A stretch of DNA of 64,000 bases from Begonia masoniana (lineage: Eukaryota > Streptophyta > Magnoliopsida > Cucurbitales > Begoniaceae), in NCBI GenBank assembly GCA_022432975.1, contig CM039504.1, forward strand, positions 302,196-366,195, in the 5' to 3' direction. The position numbers and the translations under genes were made by a program. Position 1 is the first letter of the stretch. Each line of letters opens with the position of its first letter. This document shows positions 1 to 11,123 of the stretch, in pieces. The notes beneath the pieces were generated by a model. The model was given only the letters and a program-made list of their open reading frames with translations. It ran no database searches and had not been told where the DNA came from.

Positions 1-1115
1 GCCCGTACAAATTGACAATTTTCCCTTTTGAGTGGGGGATTTGCTTCGGTTTTGTTTGGCTGCGCCGTCCATGTATCTCATCATGTGTTGTTTTTAATCA
101 TGAGACATTCTGTAGGAAATCTGTACAGGTATTGTTAAACAGTAGTCCCAGCAGATTACTTTAGTACTTGTTCTGTTTACTTATAATCAGAACCTTTGAT
201 ATTTGCTCAGATTTGTGTTATTTAAAGTCAGGTGTTTATTATTTTGTTATACAACTTCGGATTATGGTATGTAGCTATTACTTGAAATTTACTTTGTTGA
301 ACTTAATGGTGCAATGCACGATGATTCTGCGTTCTATTAGAAGGCGTTGACGATCTCTTTGCTTGAATTGATTCATTTGATCGAGTGATTTGCCTGCGTC
401 AATCATAACTCTGGTAATTGAAATATGGAGAGCATAAATTAATCATTGGCTTATGAGTGATACTACACTTGACGTAGTTAGGACTGTTAAATGTTACCAG
501 ATATCCTTCCACCTTTGTAACCATCCATGAATCTGAATCATTTCTTTAATCACTCAAACTTCCCAGCTTAAATTTTCCAAATCTTCTTTTTCGTGGTTGG
601 AAAATAAAATAACCACCATCACAACATGATTGATTATTTTTCGAGAGAGCCCGTCAATTCCCAAATTTGGCTGCAATGTCAGACTCCAATCTCGTTCATA
701 TTATCTAAAAATATAAAAGATGAAAGAAGAGAGACCGGCAGCTATTGAATGAAGCAGTGCTAAGAGGCTTGTGGAAGTCATGCAGAAATTCTCCAAAATG
801 ATTCTGTTTGTCATCTACCAACTTCACCCAAAAATTTAAATTACAATTTTTTAACGAAAATTGTGAGATTTTTTAGCTTCTTTATAAGAGTGGAAATGGT
901 TTATTCACATCGTAATATTCTTCTCAGTGCTCCCCACCACATGCACAAGGAAATGAGATGAACCAAAAATACTCCTCTTACCCAGATGAAGCAACTGCCT
1001 TAACCCACGTGGCGTAAATCCCATCATCTTTAAGTCTAAACAAAAAACAGCAGAATGTAAACCAACTGACATATATAGAGAACTAGAAAATAGGCATAGC
1101 AATGGAAAAATTTAC
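1..1115. other. Left-edge non-coding sequence
   Basis: AT-rich sequence with only short, unconvincing reading frames. The right part should contain the 3' UTR of VPS36, whose stop codon is at 1116-1118 on the minus strand. The left part may be the 3' end of a gene outside the window, but nothing in it can be assigned. Confidence 0.5.
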
Positions 1116-4100
1116 TTACAAGTGCATGTCATTTGAATTTATTTCAGAAAACAAGTTCACATAGAAGCGGAACCCGTCAGGGCTTACATCTCTGCATATC
1201 AAACCTGCAAACAGTATCCTTCCTCTCATTAAAATTCAAAACTATTTCTAAGCATTTCTGTCTTCAATAAAGCATACTAGCAATTTACCTTTACTCTCAG
1301 CAGTTAGAAGCTGCTCCTTAGCCATGGCTGGAGCAATCCCAAGTGTTATCGCTGCATCACTTGCACTTATACCAGATCGAAGAGCATCTGGCTTTGTAAC
1401 AATGGCCCTGATTCTAGTGAAAACCTGCATTTGAAACACTTTTGGTTATTGTTGGGCAACTTGAAGATGCTTCTTCGCAAGAAATAGTCACAGGGATTTT
1501 CAAGAAAAGAACAAAGGTAGTTACACATTGACAGGATCCTAGTCATCAAAAGGGTCAGTAGCATGTTCATTTTAGTGAGTGAACGAATATAAATCTTACG
1601 ATAGAGTCCATGTCCATCACAATCCCAGTCCAACAAAAGCACGAAGGTGATAGATACAATCTGCTACTGTCCCGAGTTGGATAGAGCACTCAAAAATGCT
1701 TATCTACCCACTGAAACCCTATGCTCAACATTTGACGTACATACCCATTAACACCTACATTTGGCCGTTTTGTAGAACTAGTTGCCGATCTTTCACAATG
1801 TATAAGAAAAAAAGATTAAGACTAGAGGAATCCTTTTCCCTTGAATTGTACGTAACTTTTTTCAAAATTCTCATTTCTACCTATACATTATGATATTGAT
1901 GGATATCCTTAGCCATGATAGGGAAAACAATGCATCATGACAGCAATTCTTAAAAAGTAGAATGGCTAGGAAATTGCAACTAAGTTCAGTCTTGATCCGA
2001 GTTCCACCTGTACCCAATAATAAAATAGAAACTGGATTGAAACATAGAACATTTGATATATCGCTTCTTCAAGCAAAAATAGCCACCATAACTTGACTTA
2101 CAAGGATTAATTGTCTTTTTGAACCCCACTTTTCCAAAACTATCATGGATTAGTTTCTAAGCAATGTATAAAATGAGCCACTCAGGAACAACATTATTGT
2201 TATGAATAGATTAAGAATTTAAGTTTTGGTTATAAGGGGTCACCTCCTCGTCACTGTGAGACTTATTCTGGATGACCATGACACCGCTATCGAATTTCCG
2301 AAGCGTTACTGGACTGATCACATAGAAAAAGAGATAAATGACTTTCCATTTTCAGAGGAGTAAACTACATATAGAAAGTAAATGTAAATCCCTTTGGAAC
2401 AGCCATTTTCCTCCAATTAAATCACCATATATTGCTTAGTAATCTCTAAGAAATAGAAAACAGTAAAACAATTGAACATAAGTATACATACACATCAAGC
2501 TTCTCCCAAATAGAACATGCTTGCAACAAGTCATCCGGCGATATCAATTCTGTGTAAACAGGATAAAGATCTTGTCTCACACTTGAACTAAAAAAGAAGA
2601 AGAAAATAATATATTTTGAGCATCCTCCGGATTACTACCTGTTCCCCTTGCTCGATTGAAGAGACAATAGATATCAATTAGATTTATCATTCCTCCAGAT
2701 CTCTCCAACGGCATTTTAACAAAATCTGCCAACTAACACGCAAAATAAAATTGAAGAACTCTTTTTTGAGTGGGGCACACAAAAAATATGCAGACTCTAA
2801 CAATTATCATGACTTCGTAGCAACTTCACCAGAACTGATTTGGAGAAATATTTTGCATGTACCATATCAGAAGTTATGCTTTATTTTGGTAGCATCTTTA
2901 CAAGAATTGATTCTGAGAACATATTTTGCATGCGCTGTTTCAGAAATGATGTTTCATTTTTGAAGCTGTGTATTTCATAGAAAACTGTGGAAAAACAAGT
3001 AAATTAATAACTTTTAAATTTTTCAAAACAGAAGCAAATTAATTAAAGGAAACGAGATTGCATTAAAAATACAACTAATTAAGGAATAATAATACGCTGG
3101 TATCAATCGTGTACATGAAAAAAAAATGGAAAAAAGTAGAGAACCTGGCGAGATAACTGCTGGTGATATAGTGCGCCGGCTGACTCTTTAGTCACAGGTG
3201 ATATGATACCAACACTCAGCAACCAATTTTGCATATCCTCTTTAGATCCCATCTCCTCGTCACCACTTTGAGAATTGTTACCAGATAAGAGTTTTAGCCT
3301 CATTTTATCAGCAAGCATAACCATCTCTTTAGCTTTGCTCTGAAAATCCACCATGGTTTCAGAACTAAACAAATCATTAAAAATAAAGAACTCGACATGA
3401 ATTTTATAGTAATGAACACGTCAACCACACACCACACCCTTTCAATTCCGGGCTAATAACCACAGAGTATATCAGATTGAATCAACCATAATTTATTGAG
3501 GAAATTAAAATCAAGCGCAGTTGTAATGTCTTCAAATACACCAACAAAAAGATAAAAAATTTCAACGTTTTCAAATAACTACAGCATCAAACTCATTAGT
3601 CATTTACTAAATGTGACACTCCTGTTTCAGGTCTACTTGCAAGCTCATCGAAGCATTCTGTTATACACATGTTAATGTTTCTTTCCAAACACTTACAATA
3701 TAGATTTCGGTACAGTTTGTTTCAACACTTGCACTTGTTTTTGATAACATAGAGACTACAATACCGACAGGAAGCATTTATATTGATCGTATTAAGAAAT
3801 GACGGCAGATTAATTGAGATACCATGAGAGCATTTAAATCCTGGAAAGCATCCTGCAAGCTCTTATCTGTACTTTCCCACATCTCCTGCTCCTTCCTCAG
3901 AATCCCGGAAACTCCAACCATCCGCACAGTGCCTTCATTTGTATAAAAGGAGGATCCCGTACTAGTCGAACTGGACGCGGATCCAGACTCTGAACCCCGG
4001 ACGGAATTCGCGTTCCCAACCCACGCTCTGCCCCGCCAATTCTCCCACAGCTTCCCAAAAAAGGCGTCGCAGTCGCCTTTCCCCCTGATTACAATCGTGA

Positions 4101-4467
4101 AAACGATGGGCCTTCCACCCATACCTGAGGCAATGAGGCGACCATCAGGCGTAACGGAGACTTGGAAACGCACCCTGGGAGAGGCGAACATGGATTTGAG
4201 GGACTTCTTGGGAGAAAAGATGTGGGTGATTGCGGAGAGAGGAACGGAAACAGCTGAAGAAGCTGGAGGGGCGTTTCCGGAGACAGGATGCCAGATAAGA
4301 CGGTGAGTAGTAAGGATGAGAATGCCGGACTTGAAGTAAGGAAAGGAGGGAAGATCATCGCAGTCGAGGTCAACGGAGGAAAGGATGGAGGATTCGATTT
4401 CATTGGGAAAGAAAACAGGGCGTCCGCTGCTCGTCCACTCAGCCGCCGGGAAGAGATCGCCGGCCAT
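1116..4467 (-). CDS. VPS36: VPS36, ESCRT-II subunit (vacuolar protein sorting 36)
   Basis: VPS36 is a subunit of ESCRT-II, which helps sort ubiquitinated membrane cargo into multivesicular endosomes. Seven exons can be joined: 3823-4467, 3145-3339, 2639-2732, 2492-2549, 2244-2313, 1289-1424 and 1116-1204. They give an open frame of about 428 residues, the usual plant length. Residues 1-150 form the N-terminal GLUE (PH-like) domain that binds phosphoinositide and ubiquitin, with strands such as [14 protein letters not shown]. The C-terminal winged-helix half contains [31 protein letters not shown] and [20 protein letters not shown], and it ends in FYVNLFSEI. The start is the ATG at 4465-4467 ([11 protein letters not shown]); the in-frame codon just upstream is TTG. 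It is head to head with the NUFIP-like gene, about 200 bp away. Exon edges are by eye. Confidence 0.93.
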
Positions 4468-4667
4468 GGTGATCAAGCTCTTTGGAAAGAGAAGCGTGCG
4501 TGGGCAGTCATAGACAGCTCCTATTCATTTCTTCCACGTATTTATTTATATTTATTTAAAAATAAAATATAATTAATTAATAATTGGAATTGGAAACACT
4601 AAAACCCTGCTTCGAAACCAAAACCCTAATTTGGACTTGTCTTCTCTTCGTCTCCCGGCAGTGAACG
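4468..4667. promoter_or_regulatory. Short bidirectional promoter interval, VPS36 / NUFIP-like
   Basis: Only 200 bp separate the start codons of two divergent genes. Both 5' UTRs and both core promoters must fit here or overlap the genes. An AT-rich block (about 4545-4585) lies in the middle, followed by AAACCCTA-type motifs (around 4600-4630) of the kind common in promoters of plant ribosome-biogenesis and translation genes. The motifs are seen; the promoter role is inference. Confidence 0.5.
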
Positions 4668-7600
4668 ATGCCATCTTCCTTCTCCAATCAAATTCAAGGC
4701 AGCGTAAGAGCCTCTGCTTCTTCTTCCCAACTCTTGAATTCGCTGTCAAATTTCTTTTCTTTTTTTATCTGTTTCATTTTGTTTTTGCTTGATTTGCAGA
4801 ATTCCTCGTCTACCTCCTCTTTTCCAAATGCGTCCAACACACATGGTCCCTTTCAAGTTCAACCTCGAAGCCAGAATTCTCTATCTGATGCCACTCATGG
4901 CCACGAGCTTCCTTCGCCGTTTCCACCGGGATTTGGGAATTCCCCACCCAATCATCTTCTACCTTTACAAAACAATCATCCCAATATGCTTCACATGGGT
5001 TCAACGGGTTCTGTTACTCAGCCAGGTCAAGCCAATCTGAGTTTTTCTTCCCAAAGTTCTGGTCCACCTTTCTCTCTTCAGCCTGCGCCATTATGCAATA
5101 TAGCTCCGGGGGTAAATCAAGTCAATTCAGCTCCCACTCCTGCTCAATTTTTTGGGCATGGTTTACTCAATTTGTCTCAGCAACTTATTCAGAGTATGGG
5201 ATTGCCTAATGGCCAATTCAGCTTTCCAAATCCTTATCAAAATATGAATCAACAAATGCCCCTGCAATTACCAAATATGTCTCAACTTCTACCTTATGGT
5301 GCTCCTCCATGTTCTCAAAATCCATTTGGAGGTCCAAATCAAGTTCCTCAAAATCATACCTTTTTAGCAAATCAACAGCTGGGCATTCAACAGATCAATC
5401 AGGTTTTGCAGCAAATAAAGAATAATCTCGAAAGCTTGATTCCACAAACTGGGCATGTAAATGCTTTGAATCCATCATCTGTTTTGGCTCCGCAATTACC
5501 AGGGACAACACCAGTCCCATTTGACTTGAGCTCGACACACCAACATGGAAATAACAACTTTCACCCTCAACCTTCGGGTTTCTCCCAATCTCAGGTAGTT
5601 TTGCTATACTATCCACAAAACTTAGTAATTGGTAAATACTCTTTTTGGCTGAATTTTGTTTTCTATGTTTGTGCTATTATTAAAATGCAGATTGGTTTGT
5701 TCTATTTCTGTATTAAGGTGTATAAGCTTCTCTTTGTTTGGTTGGTTGAAGTATTAGGCTACTGACATCAATCGTCTTTTATAATTCAGTATAATTGGAA
5801 TCATTGTGAATCCCACGTAGTGGATACCTTTTGCAGATGGTATTTATTCTTCACACTGTGCTGACATATGCTTAACAATATCATAATGATATAATTACAG
5901 ATCATTCTCTTCATGCTTTGTCCAATTTTTCTCAAAATATTTTCAAATTCTCTGTATTTATCATTGAGTATTATCAATTATTTCAGGGAAGTTTTTTTAA
6001 AACTGAAGGTGTGGTAATACACCAGTTTTGTGTAGCAAGAACAAGGGTCCTATGATCTTCACGAGAAGCCCAAATGGAATGGAGTCAAAAATGAGGTTTT
6101 TCTTTTTGTCTTGATTTTCTATTTTTCAAGTTATATTTTGTGAAGAGACTATAATTTTTTAGCTTAACTTTTTATTGTAGATTTCAGCAGAATAAGTTAC
6201 CTCATATGAAAAATGAGAATAGAAAGTTTGGGTTTCCTACCAAGCAACAGGGAAAAGGTTCGTGTTATTTTGCTGCTTGCATAGTAACTTTTTCTTCTCG
6301 ATTAAAGCAAGGTTATTCATCTCCCTCTGGATCAGATAGAGATTAATAACACGAAACACATTTGGTTTCTCAATCTCCATCAGATGCGCATTATGCTTGA
6401 CCAAATCCATTTCCGGAGAGAAGTTTATATTCCAAAAGTGAAAAAATGTTAAATGCAAAGGATTTTTTCTTTTTGTGTGCTCTTTTAGGTATTGCTCGTT
6501 ATTGATTTACCTCTTTACCTGATGTGTGTTAGTATTTGATGATTAACATAAAACCGGCCTTGCATTCCATGTTTGTCAGTGATCACTGCTATGAAACCTA
6601 GAGAGTAGTATTAGACATTTCTTTATTAAATGATAAACTATCAGTTCTCTTTTAAGTTCTGTTATGTGCTTATATGTCTACAAATATGTTCAGCTTTCAG
6701 CAAACATATATTAAGCCGTGAAAATAGGAAATTTATTGTCAGTTTAAAAAGTTCATGAAGTCGAACAATTGTGGAAATACAGGTTTTCACAACAAGAGGC
6801 CTGATAGATTCAGTGGTGGCTCCACAAATCAAGTCAGAAATCAGAAAAGGTGATAATTGCTTGATCTTAATTGTAAATAATATCTCCATTAAATATGTAC
6901 AGTCGCATTGTTAAATGCCTTTTAGAATTTTTTATTCGTTATGAAACTAGCCAAAAGTAACATGACAAACCTTTTCTCAAGGCAATCAGCTCGAATTGTT
7001 GACAGATTTATGTTTAGCTCTGAAATTCTTGTCAGAAAGAAAAAAAGCTGAAGGTTTTGGTTGATCTGCAAGTTCTTCATGTGGTCAAACCTTCATTGAT
7101 ATATGCATATGTTATGTTCGACATTTGTTGGTTAATAGTTTTAGTAAGCGCAAGCATGTCTATTCAAATTCTGCAGTTCCAATGCCTAATGATCATCATT
7201 GTAAATGGTCATAACAATAGAAATGACAACAGCAAAGGTCGGACGGTAGGAAATCTTTAAAACAATTTACATGCCTATCAAAAAATCCAGTCAATGGAAT
7301 TTTAAAAACTAAATGTTCTGCTTTGGGTCCTAGCATACTATGATTAAATATTTTTTCGCTGGTAATAGATCTAGGATAATGACCCTTGAGATATTGTTAC
7401 TATAATCTTTCTCCTATTATAAAAAAAAAAATTCTTACTGGTGTGTGGCCGTGATGGTCTATTACTGTCACAAACAATCAGATCTATTTCTTGGACCTAT
7501 TCTGAACGAGAAATTCAACAATGGCGTGAACAACGGAAGAAGAATTACCCATCAGGAGCCACCTTGCAGAAGGTTTGAATGATTAATTACCTACTCAGTT

Positions 7601-9539
7601 AAAGAAGAGACTTTGATTCTTCTTCTGCAATGTTAGTTCGTTATAGATGTCTCATCATCATATTCCCTGCTGCAGAAACTTAAAGAAAAACATACAGATT
7701 CCGTCATGGTGGACGTGGATGCTAGATTGCGAAAAAAGGTATCCTTTTCTTTATTATTTTCTTTTATACGCTCATTAGAAAACTCTGTTTTCCTCCTGTT
7801 TTCACATGAATGCCTCCTGAGATTGTCTGTATGAGTCATGTTTGTACTTTCTAGTCTGTTCAGTCGGAAATTGAAGTGTAATAGTGTGGATTGAAATAGC
7901 GGGGCAAGCAGACACAGATTCATCTAACGTAGCTAACACGAGGAAGCAAACATTATTGCAGAAGCTCTTGAGTTCTGATATAAACAAAGATAACAGCTCT
8001 TGTTGCAGGCATTTAGATTCATGGTGATGAATTCTTTCTTCAAAGACTGGCCAGACAAACCTCTGAAGTTTCCCTCTGGATCAGATAGAGATTAATAACA
8101 CGAAACACATTTGGTTTCTCAATCTCCATCAGATGCGCATTATGCTTGACCAAATCCATTTCCGGAGAGAAGTTTATATTCCAAAAGTGAAAAAATGTTA
8201 AATGCAAAGGATTTTTTCTTTTTGTGTGCTCTTTTAGGTATTGCTCGTTATTGATTTACCTCTTTACCTGATGTGTGTTAGTATTTGATGATTAACATAA
8301 AACCGGCCTTGCATTCCATGTTTGTCAGTGATCACTGCTATGAAACCTAGAGAGTAGTATTAGACATTTCTTTATTATTTTCTTTTATACGCTCATTAGA
8401 AAACTCTGGATGCAAAAAAGAGGGAAAATGGGCAGATCTCCTTAGTTGTTGGATGAGAATTAAAGAACAGAGTACATGTTCTTATCTTTAAATTGGCAAT
8501 GTTTTTGCAACCTAACGAATTATTGGAGAACAATCATGGACTGTAGAAGTAGTTCTATCACTTTACATTATCCTTCTTCTTCTTCTTCTCTCTCTCTTTC
8601 TATGTGGAAAAGGGATACCATCTTCTTCTTACCTTCACGTCTCTAATACCTTTTCTCGAATTATATATGAAAATTAATGAAAGAAAAAAAGCTCAAAAGT
8701 AGATACTTGCTGTTTGTATTGAAGTGAGTGCACGAAGCATTGATGTGGAGATTTTTTTAATTAAGAGTGATTTTGTTAAAAAAATAAATTGAAATGGGAC
8801 GAAGCCTAGAGTGTTGTTGGTAGTGATTTTCTCAAGGAATGGTTAATGATTTTCAAGCGTGGTATCACTGTCTGATTCTTCTGTAATAACAATTTAAAAG
8901 TTCAACATTGATGAGCTTGAATACTTTTATTTGCAGGAACTTAAAGAAATTCTAGCAAAGCAAGCTGAGTTGGGAATTGAAGTAGCAGAAATACCTTCAC
9001 ATTATCTCTCTGATTCAGAGAAACAACAAGGATCAGGAGGTAACAGAAGGCACCCTGTCAACGGAAGGCACCAAAACAGGGCTGACAAAAGAGGAAGATT
9101 TGATAACCATAGAAGGAATAATTTCTCCAAGAAGCCAAAGTCAGACACAGATTCATCTAACGTAGCTAACACGAGGAAGCAAACATTATTGCAGAAGCTC
9201 TTGAGTTCTGATATAAACAAAGATAACAGCTACTTGTTGCAGGCATTTAGATTCATGGTGATGAATTCTTTCTTCAAAGACTGGCCAGACAAACCTCTGA
9301 AGTTTCCCTCTGTGATTATTAAAGAAAATGGATGTGCCGGCCACAGGATAAATGAATGTTTTTTGCCAGGAAGCGATATGGCTGAGGCTTGCAACCTGAA
9401 GACGGCTGATGATCATGATATTGATGATTTCTTGGAGGATTCCATTGACAAAGCTGCTGGTGGAATTGATAGAAATGAAGGTAATGAGCGAAAGGGTATC
9501 GAGAGACACGAGGAAGAAGAAGGAGAAATTATTGATTAG
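4668..9539 (+). CDS. NUFIP1-like protein, box C/D snoRNP assembly factor
   Basis: Homologue of NUFIP, which in plants and animals bridges the R2TP chaperone system and 15.5K/SNU13 during box C/D snoRNP assembly in the nucleus. Exons read by eye: 4668-4703, 4800-5594, 6036-6095, 6188-6257, 6783-6849, 7482-7572, 7676-7738 and 8937-9539, about 594 residues in one frame. The N-terminal third is Pro/Asn/Gln-rich and low complexity. The diagnostic NUFIP block spans exons 6-8: EREIQQWREQRRKNYP, then LKEILAKQAELGIEVAEIPS, followed by a basic linker and a C-terminal segment with TLLQKLLSSDINKDNSYLLQ and FMVMNSFFKDWP. An acidic tail ends the protein. The link between exons 5 and 6 is the least certain; a small extra exon could lie near 7172-7237. 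The last intron carries an unusual patchwork duplication. Confidence 0.87.
7909..8408 (+). repeat. Patchwork duplication inside the last NUFIP intron
   Basis: The 500 bp are built from three copied pieces of the same gene, all in the same orientation. Bases 7909-8078 match 9142-9312 in the last exon with one base missing. Bases 8071-8377 match 6322-6628 from intron 4 with no difference seen. Bases 8367-8408 match 7746-7787 at the start of this intron. At the two internal joins the sources share 8 bp (TCCCTCTG) and 11 bp (TTTCTTTATTA). The exon-derived piece is a partial, non-functional copy of coding sequence inside the intron and is not a second gene. Confidence 0.92.
8574..8600 (+). repeat. 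CTT/CT microsatellite in NUFIP intron
   Basis: A run of about five CTT units is followed by CT units in the last intron, just right of the patchwork insert. This is a simple sequence repeat with no evident function. Confidence 0.8.
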
Positions 9540-11123
9540 ATAAGATTTTGGCTGTAAAAGTGCAAGGATCGGATTCTCAATAATATTGTAGTCTCATCTA
9601 TGCAAGCATATCCAGAGGAGCAAGTCATGGGTGGAGGTTGCAGACCAAAGTGAACTTACAGTCATTGACGTTTGTTCAACGCCAGAGCACAAAGGTTGAT
9701 CTACCAAATCTCTGGAAACCTGATTTGAGCAAGATGCTGGCCAGCTGAGCTAATCAACTGCTGCGACTCCTGAGTACACCAGTCGCTATTACTATTAGCT
9801 AAAAGAGTGTTCAGTTGTATGGTAGAAATCATAGCAGACAGTTTTGAGTATTTGTAATCAACATCGTTACCTATTTTAAGTGCGTGCTTGCTTACATTTT
9901 TCAAACTTTTGGGTAATTTTTTTTTTCATTGTATTAGAAATGTTTTTAACTTTAAATAAAGTATTACAACATCCTGCATGTGGCAAAGTGACATTGCAGT
10001 GTCACAATAATTAATTAACAAGTCTGAAAAGTGTGACAAAATAAAACTAAAATAATTCAATTGGATCCCATTTGTATATGGATAAGGGATTAGTGGCATT
10101 TTTTGTAAGATGACATGATTATGACTTGCATTAATGTCAAAGAGTTATAAAGAGAGGTGTCCTTCCTTGGCTTTAATGGAGAAATGAGGTACAGGTTTGG
10201 CAAATTTGGTTGGCTCTCTGACTTTTCCCTTTGCTCTATAAACTAGCATCTCTGAATGGGTCTATGAAGAATGAATTGAAGAATGGGCACCACTTGAATG
10301 AACATTCAATTTCAAGTACAGTGACACATTTGCTGGATGAAAAAAAAAAAGACAACTTTTGAAGGAAAGACTGAAACTTTTGTTTAAATTCAAACAACCC
10401 AATCAGGAATTCGAATTGATGGAAAGAGGTTCTAGAAAATCATGAACAAGTCAATAACCACCCCCTCCTCTTCTCCACATTGAATCTGGAATCTGCTAAA
10501 TTTAAGAAAATATTAATGCTCTTCTTTTGAATTTATGCCTTGTTTTGATGTCGCTAGTCGCTACACTGCCCACTCTACCCCATTCTTCCCCCCAACTATT
10601 TTCATTTCTTGCAATGCCCGCCCCTCTCCCCTCTCTCTCTCTCTCTCTCTCTCTAGATTTCCTCTCTCTTTCCCTCTAGAATGTCTTTGACTTCTTACAA
10701 TCGTATCCATCTTCTCTCTCCTCCATCTCTCTCGCGTTTCCTCAATCATCCTTGCTCATTCTGTACAAGAAAATCACCAAATTTGCTTCAGACCCGTTTG
10801 TCTTTCCCGTTTATTCTTTCTTTCTTTCTCTCCTTGTTTACAAAGCTTCTATAAGTTTTATTTTCTTAGATTTCCTATTTAGCACTCAGAACCATACCCA
10901 AACTTCTCATTCGTATTTTTCGCCATTTGTTTCTTCAACTTTGTGCTCGTTCTAGCTGAGAAGTGAATGGGTCTCTTGGCTTCTCCACAACCATTGTAGT
11001 TGTGGACTTCTGGTTAGTTATCTCAAACTCTTCTTCTGCTTTTGTAATTTTTTTGTGCTGGGTATTTTATAAGATTGATGGAAGATGGTCTCGGATGTTT
11101 AAGAGGTTTGTGATTCTAAGATC
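9540..11123. other. Intergenic region and flippase 5' leader
   Basis: The first few hundred bases should be the NUFIP 3' UTR. A pure CT run at about 10628-10654 sits in a CT-rich tract (10600-10760) of the kind typical of plant core promoters and leaders. The sequence from about 10750 to 11123 is likely the 5' UTR of the P4-ATPase gene, possibly with a leader intron. No convincing reading frame or repeat is seen. Confidence 0.5.

Noticed and set aside
4097..4572. Open frames on the plus strand opposite VPS36 exon 1.
   Set aside because: They are antisense shadows of the GLUE-domain exon, which has clear family identity on the minus strand.
7909..8078. Apparent second copy of NUFIP coding sequence.
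   Set aside because: It is only a piece of the last exon with a one-base deletion, inside an intron patchwork. It is not a gene or an alternative terminal exon without further evidence.
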